A stretch of DNA of 64,000 bases, from positions 81,533,267 to 81,597,266 of the forward strand of contig OX352761.1 in the NCBI GenBank assembly GCA_947095585.1, in the 5' to 3' direction. This DNA is from Nephrocerus scutellatus. Taxonomy: Eukaryota; Arthropoda; Insecta; Diptera; Pipunculidae. Under the pieces are notes generated by a model that saw nothing but the letters and a program-made list of their open reading frames with translations, was not told the DNA's origin and ran no database searches. A program made the translations under genes and the position numbers. Numbering within the stretch: position 1 is the stretch's first letter; every line of letters starts with the position of its first letter. Below are positions 1-9,951 of this stretch, one piece after another.

Positions 1-250
1 GTTCAGAGCAGTCAAAGAGTTCTCATGATAAATGTTCGTGTTTCTTATTTGCTCAGAGTATGAGCGTGCTCCAAGTGCTCAGAATAAAATGATCTGAGCA
101 TTTTCAATTTTAACATCTGATGTCAAATGTCTCTTTCGATGATTTTCTCCTACAATAAAAAAAAAATGGCCCAGGATCGAGGGGCTCTCATATCAATTTC
201 TGCGATTAGAGAATTTAGATGAAAAATTTTTATGGGTTGTTTTTTTTATT
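1..250. repeat. Recurring junction sequence, copy 1
   Basis: This A+T-rich stretch recurs at about 4733-4983, 8713-8965 and 12863-13115. It contains GTTCAGAGCAGTCAAAGAG, a run of short direct repeats of TGAGCGTGCTC/GCTCAGA type, and ends with GATTAGAGAATTT followed by a T-rich GGGTTG tail. That tail matches one edge of the minisatellite element (compare 18120-18208). In copies 1, 3 and 4 it abuts the Gyp-A gag relic; at 4983 it abuts the J1 LINE. No coding potential is seen. Confidence 0.7.
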
Positions 251-260
251 ATTATTGTTA

Positions 261-1143
261 TTATTTATTATTGCCGTGGCGCCGCAAGTCATTCAGGGAG
301 TTTTCCCTTGGCAATAAGTTTAAATATATATATCCCGATAACATTTGTAAATTTTGTTCGTTTCTATTATATTTTCTGTCATAACTTTTGTTGTAACTTT
401 TTTCGCTTTTAATCACTCCCGACTCTTCTAATATAAAGTATGCGTCTCTTAAATTTGTTATATTTATACTCAAAATTATACTTGATAATTTTGGGTGCAA
501 CCCATTTAAAAATGATTTTAAAATTACAGACTCATTTATTGAGGATGAAAACTCTACAGGCTTACAAATGTCGAATTCATACTTGTCGTATTTAATTTCT
601 CAAGAATGGATTTAAGTTTTTCATAAAACTCACTTACATTTTAAATATTTTTCATGTTCATTGCTTGGAAATACATATTAGGTATGATATGTTTCTCTAA
701 CTCCAAAGTTTGTTATGAGATCCTCCTTCACTTGTGCCCACGTTGGGTTTGGCCCTAATGTCCTGATTGCGTAAAGTGCTGCTCAGTACATTTCTTTTGT
801 AGACGTATTCATATAACGGTGGGTTTTCCTGGAATAGAGGCAAGATCATCTCCACTTCTCTGATGAATGATAAATTTGCTGCTTCCTTCATCAGTTCGCT
901 GACCGATAATTGAAAGCTGGCTTGTTGTTGATGTTGGGTTAGAAGAGAAGCTGCTGCTTCTGCTGATGTTATTGTTGGTCCCATTTTTCCTTTGTCTTTT
1001 TTGTACAAATTATATGGTGATGGTGAGTACTTCGAATGGCTTTTATCTTCCTTCGGCAAATGTTTGAATTTTAAATTCAATAAGTGAGACTTTTTTTTAT
1101 AACTACTTGAGCTAAAGTCTACTTTTTTTGTTTTGAGTTCCAA
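261..1143 (-). pseudogene. Gyp-A gag relic (Ty3/gypsy, errantivirus type), copy 1
   Basis: Minus-strand reading shows a gypsy Gag-like protein: an N-terminal basic/polar segment, then a capsid-like stretch with SFIREVEMILPLF, then in another frame the stretch that usually reads TW-x-x-VK-x-x-LI in this family, and a last stretch near 490-270 resembling the capsid C-terminus. The reading frame changes near residue 115 and stops occur near 675 and 610, so it is dead. Compared with copies at 8985-9890 and 13122-14040 this copy lacks 12 codons near 873 (the K-G-Y-R-G-T-G-Q-Y-D-L-L block). Upstream lie a leader, a primer binding site and an LTR in the expected order. The pol part is absent; the relic ends at the junction repeat. 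Confidence 0.75.
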
Positions 1144-1446
1144 CTTGTTTTTTCAGTCTTAACTTTTTGGAGTTCATTTTTTTTTGAGTTTACATTTTAA
1201 CACTTTAAAATAAAACTTCACGATTTTTTTTACTAAAGAAAAGACTAACAAAAAACTTTTAAAAAACTTTAAAAAGACCACTCGTTAGAGTTAAACTCCA
1301 CGATTTGTTTTTTTTAAACAGAACGATTGTTCAAAATTTAACTTACGTTTAATTTAACGACTTTCTTTCTTTTATTTTAAACTTTCAATGGTTTGAAGGT
1401 TCTTTTAATTTTTTCTCTCTTTTGAGCTTAACTCCACGACTGCGCC
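1144..1446 (-). other. Gyp-A untranslated leader and primer binding site
   Basis: Between gag and the LTR lies about 300 bp of A/T-rich leader. Directly inside the LTR the minus strand reads TGGCGCAGTCGTGG (1434-1447), a primer binding site of the serine-tRNA type known from the 17.6/297 group of fly errantiviruses. The same leader recurs at 14041-14328, and partly at 9891-9951 where the duplication junction cuts it. Confidence 0.6.
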
Positions 1447-2214
1447 AGTTTTGTATTTGTAAAAATAAAATACAAGAAAGAAATAGTTTTTTCGTTCTAC
1501 TCGGGAGAACGTCCATACTGACTAAAGTAAAAAGTTGAAGTGAATATATTTGTGGAACAGATCACAATTTATACTCTGCTCCATAAATACATTTCTTAGA
1601 ATGAAAAACATAGATAAATAGATAAATACATACATACTTAAACAATCTACTTCATAAATTTTGTCTTGATATAATTGGGTTGAACATTAAGTTCCGTTCA
1701 TTGTTGATTTTGCCAGATCGATAATGAGTATTGCATTTATAAACATTAATGGGTCGAACACTAAGCTCCTTTCATTGTTGATTTAGCCAGATCAGCAATG
1801 TCCGTTTAGTTTTTTATGAATATTGCATTAATAAATTATGTCTTATGGACTTGACATTAATGGGTCGGACATTAAGTTCGGATCATTGTTGATTTTGCCA
1901 GATCAGCAATGTGCGTTTAGTTGTTTATGAATATTGCATTAATAAATTATTTCTTATGGACTTGACATTAATGGGTCGGACATTAAGTTCGGATCATTGT
2001 TGATTTTGCCAGATCAGCAATGTGTATTTAGTTGTTTATGAATATTGCATTAATAAATTATGTCTTATGGAATTGACATTAATGGGTCATACATCAAGTT
2101 CGGGTCATTGCCGATTTTTACAGATCAGCAATGTCCGTTTAGTTTTTTTTTGAGACAAGCAATTTCATTACTTCCTCCAATTTATAAATGTTTGCTTTGG
2201 GGTTGATATCGACT
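1447..2214 (-). repeat. Gyp-A long terminal repeat with internal 111 bp repeats
   Basis: On the minus strand the LTR would start AGTCGATATC and end CAAAACT next to the primer binding site, giving an AGT...ACT inverted terminus as in errantiviruses. A TATA-like GTATAAATTG lies at about 1570-1580. The U3 side consists of four 111 bp tandem units beginning near 1745, 1856, 1967 and 2078, plus one shortened unit at 1674. The homologous LTR at 14329-14943 is about 150 bp shorter because it has fewer units. The outer boundary at 2214 is inferred from the terminal match, not from a target-site duplication. Confidence 0.6.
1674..2140. repeat. 111 bp tandem repeat inside LTR
   Basis: The phrase CATTAATGGGTCGGACATTA recurs at 1744, 1855, 1966 and 2077, each spaced exactly 111 bp, followed in each unit by CAGATCAGCAATGT and ATGAATATTGCATTAATAAA. 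The first partial unit (1674) is 74 bp away from the next. Units differ by a few substitutions. Confidence 0.85.
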
Positions 2215-2815
2215 CGACATGTAAACATGTGTACCTCCGATTGACAACACTTTTTGTAAAAATTTGGAATTGGCCTCGGGGTCGGGTTTAAAAATGTACC
2301 CGATTTTCTTTAAATTTTATATACATGTGTATCTCCGATTAGGGAATTTACAAGAAAAAAAAACCACCCATAAAAAAACAACCCATAAAAATTAAAATTT
2401 TTCTTGTAAATTCTCTAATCGGGGATACACACACACACACACACTGCGTGCTCGTCTTGTGGCAAAATCATCCACGAAATGACGCAGCGGCAGCGAACAG
2501 CGCTGCTCACAAAGCACAGAGCTTAGACTTTGCCGTGATCTGATGCGATATTTAAAAATTGTATATTGGGGTCCCCAAGAGGCCGATCGCTCCAAACTTT
2601 TACAAAAAGTCTTTTCCATCGAAGACACACATGTGTACAAAATTTAAAGAAAATCGGGTAAATTTTGTAAAATATTTGTATGAGAGCCCCCCGAACCCGA
2701 GGTCGGAGGGGCCTCAAATTTTAATAGAAAGTATTGTCACCGGAAATATACATGTGTGCAAAATTTCAATAAAAGCGGGCCATGGGAAGTGGGCTAAATT
2801 GATCAGAAAATCTGA

Positions 2816-2858
<43 letters not shown>

Positions 2859-3790
2859 ACCAGCCAGCCACGTGCACGCGAAGTTAATATAGAGAATTTA
2901 AAAATGAAAATTGTTCATCTAAATTCTCTAATAGGAGATACATATGTGTGCAAAGTTTGAACCGGGTTAATTTGGAAAAAATTAATATTAGAGCCCCCTT
3001 CACTTCAAAATTTTTTCAAAAACTGTTCTCACCGGGGATACACATGTGTAAAAAAAAATTTATGGGGAAAAAATTCAAATCAAAAACTCAAAAATTTTTA
3101 CAAAAAGTTCGGTCTATAAGAGATACACATATGTTTAAAATTTAAAGTAAATCGGGCTAATTTTTAAAAAAAAAATGATGGCTCCGCCCCTGGGCCTCAG
3201 GGCCCATTCGCTCCCAAAATTTTTGTCCATCGGGATAAATATATGTTTTAAATTTGAAGAAAATCGGGCATATTTTTAAATAATTTATACGGGCACCCCT
3301 AGGACCTCTTGGACCATTCGCTCAAAAAATATCCAAAAGATTTGTCGGGTTATTTTTTATTTTAAATTTGTATGAGGCCCGGCGTCTGTAAAATTTTTAC
3401 AATAAGTGTTGTCCATCGGGGTTACACACGTGTATAAAATTTGAAGAACGTCGGGTTAATTTTTTAAAAAAAAATTTATGGTGCCACACGACCCCGGGGC
3501 CTGGGGACTTTAAAATATTTACAAAAATTGTTGTCCATCGGAGGTACCCCCGTGTGTAAAATTTGAAGAAAGTCGGGTTACTTTTTTTTTTAATTTGTAT
3601 GGGGCCCCACGACCCCGGGGCTCGGTGTCTCCAAAATTTTTACAAAAAGTGTTGTCCATCGGATATAACAGCGCGTATAAAATTTGAAAAAATTCGGGTT
3701 AATTTTTTTAAAAAATTTGTTGGGGCCCCATGACCCTGTGGCCCGGGGTCTCCAAAATTTTTACAGCCACGGGCACGCGAAGTTAATATA
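2215..3790. repeat. ACACATGTGT minisatellite arrays, inverted pair (copy M1)
   Basis: Degenerate units of about 85-190 bp share a core: a palindrome ACACATGTGT (variants ATATATGT, CACGTGTA), a flank CTCCGATGGACAACA, a run TTTTTGTAAAATTTTGG and a G+C-rich GGGCCCCGGGGTCGGGGG. 2215-2365 runs in the plus orientation and 2560-3770 runs reversed, joined by an inverted junction at 2342-2440. A (CA)n tract (2426-2444) and a CCAG microsatellite (2815-2870) are embedded. The end near 3775-3800 carries GAAGTTAATATAGAGAATTT, the opposite edge of the element. No protein is supported; the open frames here follow the repeat. Confidence 0.8.
2815..2870. repeat. (CCAG)n microsatellite
   Basis: About 13 CCAG units lie next to the terminus-like CACGTGCACGCGAAGTTAAT. 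The homologous place at 15560-15574 has only about three units, and 17505-17521 shows the complementary TGGC units, so this is a variable tract tied to one end of the element. Confidence 0.9.
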
Positions 3791-3799
3791 GAGAATTTA

Positions 3800-4156
3800 A
3801 AAATTGAATTTTTTTGGGCTGGTTTTTATTTTGATTAAAAAGTTAATTTTGTGTAAAAGAAAGCATTTGTCTTTTTTTAAAGAGATAACGTTGTTTTCAA
3901 TTTGCTCGTGTGGTTTAATTCGCTGTAGTCTACGAGTAATCCCAGTTGCATCGCAAAGTTTTGCTGCTACCTGGTTAATATGTCGTCCTAGTCATGAATG
4001 GTGGGCTGTTGCACATTCACAAATTGTTTCTTTTACAGTATTTAGCTTAATTTATCATTTATTATTTATTTATTTATTTTTTAGTAGTTTGTTATGTATC
4101 GAGAAAACATATCTTCGGCCAATGAGGCAATCGAGTTTTCTCAGCTTAATATTAAG
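3800..4156. other. Non-coding stretch upstream of Tc1-like stub
   Basis: A+T-rich sequence with no convincing gene; it recurs nearly unchanged at 16505-16859. It may be the 5' untranslated part of the Tc1-like element that follows. No terminal inverted repeat was identified by eye. Confidence 0.4.
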
Positions 4157-4351
4157 ATGTCAGAGAAGCAAAAAATAAATGTTTACCATTCGGAAGGGTT
4201 GTCTAAGCTTGCTATCGCTTGCAAGATCAAACGGAGTGATCACGCTGTTGGCAATTATTAAAATGATCCGACCCTTACAGCAACGGAAAAACGAAAAATG
4301 GTCAGTCAGCCACCACCAGCGACTAAAGCTAAAGAAAAAAGCATCACTTAA
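4157..4351 (+). pseudogene. Tc1/mariner-like transposase N-terminal stub, copy 1
   Basis: ATG at 4157 opens a frame with a helix-turn-helix pattern typical of Tc1/Tc3-type transposases: HSEGLSKLAIACKIKRS, then NY-stop-NDP. The family usually reads a leucine or similar where the in-frame TAA (4259-4261) stands, after which the same frame continues for 29 codons to a stop at 4349. The DDE catalytic part is absent. The same stub with the same stop is found at 16860-17054, so the stop predates the block duplication. Assignment rests on the HTH pattern only. Confidence 0.5.
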
Positions 4352-4732
4352 TGCTTCGCGAAAGGTTCAACGCTTCAAATTCGCGAAAGACCGCATGACA
4401 TCATATTTGCAACAAGGAGCAAGTTAATAACTAGAACAAAGTAGTATGTTCTGACGAACAAAGTGCAATTTAGATGTACCAAATGGCTGTAACGTTTACT
4501 TCCTCGATCTAAGAAAAGATGAGCTCTCTTTTAACCGCCATCATAGCAGATGTCATGGCACAGCAATCAACGCACCTAATGCATGTATGAGCTAGTACAA
4601 TAATCTAAATCATACTTACTTACTTATATACTGAATTGTAATTTTATTGATGTCGTTTTTTTTGTTGTCGATATCAACTTACAGACAGAACAACGAGTTT
4701 TACAATATTCTTTTCGCGTTTTCATAAATTAG
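4352..4732. repeat. Repeated non-coding tail, possible BEL/Pao LTR piece
   Basis: 4440-4614 matches 17115-17300, and its last part (AATCAACGCACCTAATGCA through AATAATCTAAAT) also follows the BEL/Pao integrase at 28580-28640. It may therefore be the 3' end or LTR edge of that BEL/Pao family. 4615-4732 is A+T rich with a TTGTTGTCGATATCAACTT segment that recurs at 8640 and 12790. No gene is seen. Confidence 0.4.
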
Positions 4733-4983
4733 TTCAGAGCAGTCAAAGAGTTCTCAAGAAAAATGCTCGTGTTTGCTCAGAGTATGAGCGTGCTCTAAGA
4801 GCTTAGAATAAAATGATCTGAGCATTTTAAAATCTGACATCTGATGTCAAATGTCTCTTTCGATGATTTTCTCCTACAAAAAAAAATTACCCATGATAGA
4901 GGGGCTCTTATATCAATTTCTGCGATTAGAGAATTTAGATGAAAAATTTTAATTTTATGGGTTGTTTTTTTTTAATTTAAAGT
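4733..4983. repeat. Recurring junction sequence, copy 2
   Basis: A diverged copy of the sequence at 1-250 (AAGAAAAATGC instead of ATGATAAATGT, and a lost segment of a few bases). It ends with GATTAGAGAATTTAGATG and the GGGTTG T-rich tail, and the J1 LINE begins immediately after. Confidence 0.7.
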
Positions 4984-7250
4984 TGTCATTTATATGCCGT
5001 CGCAACAAACACAGCAATAATTGCAATTATTGAACAACAACAAAAACCGGTTCTCGTGTGCCAATAATTATTAATGCAAAGTGCAGTGTGTGGTTCCGTT
5101 CGTCCCATCCTCAACAGCTAAACTAAATAATTTGGAAAATTATGTTGTTGTATGCTTGCATACGCAATGTAATGATCTAATTCTTTTGTAATTAAATAAC
5201 GGAATGTGTTTGTGTTTGTTTCTTTTGGTGATTTAACTCATTTTATCGTGAAGGCATAACACTGGCGACATTTTGTGTTGATAATCCATTTTGAGACATA
5301 CTCTTCTCAATTCGGTTAAAGGAAGCGGTAAGTTGTGTTTTGTGTGTTTGTTTTTTTGTAGTTATGTGTTAATTAAGAGTGGATCTCAGCAACATACGTG
5401 GGCTGAAACTCAGGTGTTTGATAATTCTGATGTATCGGAATTAAATCTGCCTGGGTATAGCTTGGTGCCATTATTTTTCTCTCGACGCGAACTCGCAATC
5501 TATGTCCGAAGTGATGTTGCGTTTCAGCTTTTGCCTCAATTTAGCCAAAGTTCCAAACCGGAATTCAATTTCATTTGGCTCAAAGTTAAGGTACAAGAGC
5601 GCAACATCTACTACTGTTTCCTTTACAGAAGCCTCCACTTAGACAGTGTTTCTACCAAGAGTGAGGTTGATGCACTGTCTGATTCAATCTTAAGAATTGA
5701 CACACAACATGAAATCGTTATTGCGGGCGATTTCAATTTACACAATTCTGGGTGGCTTCGCCATTCTGACCAGAAAACACCCGAAGGAAGGTGTGTTGAG
5801 TTATTCGCTGAGTTTAATTACCTTACTCAGCTTGTAAATGAGCCTACCCGAATACCTGACATTTCATATCATTCCGCAAACACCCTTGACTTGTTCATTA
5901 CCTCTCGTCCTAATAAATACTCCGTCAATGTATTATCGCCTCTAGGCTCGTCAGACCATTGTGTAGTATCAGCTAATTTCTCGTTAATAAACCACATAGT
6001 TAGAGAAAAAATTCCAAAAAAATAGTATGGCAATACGAGAAAGCCAATTGGACGGCCTTAACAACTTCTTTGGGAGAATTAACTGGTCGCTATTTTTTCG
6101 CGATAGCAACGTGGATGCCGCTGATGCAATCAAAAATATCATTCTTATTATTATGAGAATAAGTCTATCCAATCAAAGGAAGATGGATGGTATGACTTGA
6201 GCTGTAAAGAGGCTTCTAAGATTAGAGAGGTATGCTTTCGGTTTTATACAGCAAACCCTACCGAGGAAAACCGAAAAAAGTTTAAACGAGCAAGAAATGA
6301 TTGCAATGCCCATCTTCGGCGAGTCAAATTCGCCTTCGACCAAAAATTAAGGCAAAAAATACTACAATGTCCCAAAGGTAGTAAAAATTTCTGGTCTTTC
6401 GTGAAAAGAATCAAAAATACAGCCTCGTCGTCGATTGCAACGCTCATTTATAATGACATTCCAGTTGTCAGCTCTATAAACAAGGCCACTCTGTTTGCTG
6501 CAGCTAGCTCCACGCTTCCAGATTGTGCATTGCTGCCTCCTGCACCTCAGAGTATTGAACACTCTATGGGACAGATATTCATTCGTACTCGTGCAGTTGC
6601 TAGAGTTTAAAACGATCTCAACACTCACAAATCCGCTGGGCCAGATGGTATTTCCCCATTAGTCCTGAAGAGGTGTTCTTCCAAGCTGGCATTACCATTG
6701 CGTAAGCTTTTCCATCTATCCTATTCTTCTGGACTCTTCCCGAGAAGTTGGAAAACAGCATTTGTCCAGCCCATACCCAAAAAAGGCGAGCCGTCGTCTC
6801 CTTCTTCGTACCGACCCATAGGACTTACATCCATTCTTTCCAAGGTCATGGAAACGCTGATCAATTATCAGCTTAAGAAATATCTTGAAACCAACGAAAT
6901 CCTTAGTGACCGGCAGTATGGATATCGTGGGCAACGTTCTACTGGTGATTTGATGGTATATCTCACCGGACAGTGGAACCGGTCTTTGCATCATTTTGGA
7001 GAAAGCAAAACTGTTGCACTCGATATTTCTAAGGCATTTGACAGAGTTTGGCATCAGGCTCTTTTGTCTAAAATGCGTGCGTGCGTGCGATGAAAAACTG
7101 CTTCATTGGATAAGTAGCTATCTTTTAGACCGATCAATTCAAGTTGTTTTGGACGGTTTCAAGTCTAAAGTTCATTACTTAAATGACGTTCCCCAGGGCT
7201 CTGTTTTGCACCCGACTCTCTTTCTCATTTTTATTAATGATCTCTTATCT
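4984..7250 (+). pseudogene. Jockey-type LINE J1a: endonuclease and partial reverse transcriptase
   Basis: The 5' untranslated part (4984-5290) matches 43782-44085 of the near full-length J1. Reading then gives an endonuclease-like domain (5291-6025) with GDFNLHNSGW and LGSSDHCVVSANF, a linker (6197-6610), and RT motifs YRPIGLTSILSKVMETL and ALDISKAFDRVW in 6698-7093, then VPQGSV near 7190. Stops and frameshifts occur near 6025, 6608 and 7090 (a short GTGC expansion). The copy ends at about 7245, before the FADD box, fused to unrelated A+T-rich DNA. No ORF1 precedes it. From 5978 onward it is duplicated at 9952. Confidence 0.8.
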
Positions 7251-7377
7251 GTAAAGCATTTGGACTCGCGTCGTTTTATTTTCGTGATCGTTTTTCCGTA
7301 TGGCTTTTTTCAATGAATCAGGGAGAATTTCGAGAAAATAAATCGAAACCGGCTACAAACGTGAGGAATGTGAGGAA
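7251..7377. other. Fusion spacer between J1a and minisatellite array
   Basis: Starts with TTTGGACTCGCGTCGTTTTATTTTCGTGAT, split here into words found again at 32001-32030 (TTTGGACTCGCGTCG then TTTCGTGATTG). It is not J1 sequence. In the second duplication unit the spacer continues for about 170 bp into the left edge of the minisatellite element; here it joins the array directly. No gene. Confidence 0.5.
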
Positions 7378-8712
7378 ATTTTGCACACATGTGTATTTCC
7401 GGAGACAACACTTTCTTTTAAGGCACAACACTTTTTTGAGGCTCCTCGGGCCGCGGGGTCGGGGGGCTCCCATACAAAAATTTTATACAAATGTGTATCT
7501 CCGATGGAAAACTATTTTTGTAAAATTTTTGGAGAGATCGGTCCCCTGGGTCGGGGGTCACCCATACATATTTAATGAAAAAAGTTGCCGATTTTCTTCA
7601 AATTTTATACGCATGTGTATGTCCGATGGACAAAACTTTTTGTAAAATTTTTGAAGCCATCGGGCCTCGGGGTCGGGGGGCTCCCATACAATTTTTTTTT
7701 TAATTATCAATTTTTAACGCACTTCCTAAGGTCCGATTTTTCTGAAATATTGTACACATGTGTATTTCTAGTGACAATACTTTCGTTTAAAATTTGGAAG
7801 TAATCGGGCCCCGGGTTCGTGGGGCTCCCATACAAATTTAAAATAAAAATTACCCGATTTTTTTCAAATTTTACACACATGTGTATACCCAATAATCAAT
7901 ACTTTTTATAAAATTTGGTCCCGGGTTCGGCCGCAAGGCCCTTATAAATTTTTTTAAATATCTATACTGGCATCAGATATTCGTCGCACCGTCGTACTTT
8001 AATGACTGTGTGCGGTGTGTGCTGCGCAGTCGGCTGCGCTGCATGGTTTTGGTGGAGAGAGAGAGAGAGAAAAATCTTAGCTCACGCACAAATGAATCCA
8101 GCAAATGAAGCGATCGGGCCTCGGGGTCGGGGGGCTCCCATACAATTTTTTTTTTAATTATCAATTTTTAACGCACTTCCTAAGGTCCGATTTTTCTGAA
8201 ATATTGTACACATGTGTATTTCTAGTGACAATACTTTCGTTTAAAATTTGGAAGTAATCGGGCCCCGGGTTCGTGGGGCTCCCATACAAATTTAAAATAA
8301 AAATTACCCGATTTTTTTCAAATTTTACACACATGTGTATACCCAATAATCAATACTTTTTATAAAATTTGGTCCCGGGTTCGGCCGCAAGGCCCTTATA
8401 AATTTTTTTAAATATCTATACTGGCATCAGATATTCGTCGCACCGTCGTACTTTAATGACTGTGTGCGGTGTGTGCTGCGCAGTCGGCTGCGCTGCATGG
8501 TTTTGGTGGAGAGAGAGAGAGAAAAATCTTAGCTCACGCACAAATGAATCCAGCAAATGAAACGAGACATAAATGTTTTATGCTTAATTCAACTTACATA
8601 CTTATTTACTAAATTTTATTTTTATTGATGTCGTTTTTTGTTGTCGATATCAACTTACAGATATTACAACAACTTTTCACAATATTCTCTCAATTCGCGT
8701 TTTCATAAATTA
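7378..8712. repeat. ACACATGTGT minisatellite array, copy M2, with 454 bp duplication
   Basis: Plus-oriented units have palindromes near 7386, 7487, 7611, 7755 and 7877. A 454 bp segment starting at CGGGCCTCGGGGTCGGG is present twice in tandem (7661-8114 and 8115-8568), each ending in a (GA)n tract after GGTTTTGGTGG. 8569-8712 is A+T rich and leads into the junction repeat. The open frames present are repeat shadows. Confidence 0.85.
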
Positions 8713-8965
8713 GTTCAGAGCAGTCAAAGAGTTCTCATGATAAATGTTCGTGTTTCTTATTTGCTCAGAGTATGAGCGTGCTCTAAGTGCTCAGAATAAA
8801 ATGATCTGAGCATTTTCAATTTTAACATCTGATGTCAAATGTCTCTTTCGATGATTTTCTCCTACAATAAAAAAAAATGGCCCAGGATCGAGGGGCTCTC
8901 ATATCAATTTCTGCGATTAGAGAATTTCGATGAAAAAGTTTTATGGGTTGTTTTTTTTATTATTA
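8713..8965. repeat. Recurring junction sequence, copy 3
   Basis: Near-identical to 1-250 and 12863-13115; adjoins the Gyp-A gag relic as in copy 1. Confidence 0.75.
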
Positions 8966-8984
8966 TTGTTATTATTTATTATTG

Positions 8985-9890
8985 CCGTGGCGCCGCAAGT
9001 CATTCAGGGAGTTTTCCCTTGGCAATAAGTTTAAATATATATATCCCGATAACATTTGTAAATTTTGTTCGTTTCTATTATATTTTCTGTCATAACTTTT
9101 GTTGTAACTTTTTTCGCTTTTAATCACTCCCGACTCTTCTAATATAAAGTATGCGTCTCTTAAATTTGTTATATTTATACTCAAAATTATACTTGATAAT
9201 TTTGGGTGCAACCCGTTTAAAAATGATTTTAAAATTACAGACTCATTTATTGAGGATGAAAACTCTACAGGCTTACAAATGTCGAATTCATACTTGTCGT
9301 ATTTAATTTCTCATGAATGGATTTAAGTTTTTCATAAAACTCACTTACATTTTAAATATTTTTCATGTTCATTGCTTGGAAATACATATTAGGTATGATA
9401 TGTTTCTCTAACTCCAAAGTTTGTTATGAGATCCTCCTTCACTTGTGCCCACGTTGGGTTTGGCCCTAATGTCCTGATTGCGTAAAGTGCTGCTCAGTAC
9501 ATTTCTTTTGTAGACGTATTCATATAACGGTGGGTTTTCCTGGAATAGAGGCAAGATCATCTCCACTTCTCTGATGAATGATAAAAGGTCGTATTGTCCT
9601 GTTCCTCTGTACCCTTTGATATTTGCTGCTTCCTTCATCAGTTCGCTGACCGATAATTGAAAGCTGGCTTGTTGTTGATGTTGGGTTAGAAGAGAAGCTG
9701 CTGCTTCTGCTGATGTTATTGTTGGTCCCATTTTTCCTTTGTCTTTTTTGTACAAATTATATGGTGATGGTGAGTACTTCGAATGGCTTTTATATTCCTT
9801 CGGCAAATATTTGAATTTTAAATTCAATAAGTGAGATTTTTTTTTATAACAACTTGAGCTAAAGTCTACTTTTTTTGTTTTGAGTTCCAA
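8985..9890 (-). pseudogene. Gyp-A gag relic, copy 2
   Basis: The same gag relic as at 261-1143, but with the 12-codon block present, so the first frame spans 160 residues (9408-9890). It keeps the same frame change near its end and the same downstream capsid-like fragment (8972-9211). Its 160-residue reading is identical to copy 3, as expected if both arose by the 4 kb duplication. The leader upstream is cut at 9951 by the duplication junction, so the primer binding site and LTR are missing here. Confidence 0.75.
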
Positions 9891-9951
9891 CTTGTTTTTT
9901 CAGTCTTAACTCTTTGGAGTTCATTTTTTTTTTTGAGTTTACATTTTAACA

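Larger units (their letters stand above)
5978..9951. repeat. About 4 kb tandem duplication, first unit
   Basis: 5978-9951 is repeated as 9952-14097. The sequence TTCTCGTTAATAAACC occurs inside J1a at 5978 and again directly after the Gyp-A leader at 9952, where J1 sequence replaces the continuation seen at 14097. Predicted peptides of 137, 131 and 106 residues in the J1 part are identical between units. The second unit is longer mainly because it keeps about 170 bp (11347-11522) lost here near 7375. Confidence 0.85.

Noticed and set aside
2392..3145. Overlapping small open frames in the minisatellite (for example 2559-2960 and 2948-3145)
   Set aside because: Frames follow the repeat units on both strands and change with unit indels; no start context, domain or codon bias supports a protein.
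7313..8346. Open frames with recurring THVY/MCVKFEKN-like peptides (also 11287-12494)
   Set aside because: These are translations of the ACACATGTGT units, seen identically in duplicated DNA.
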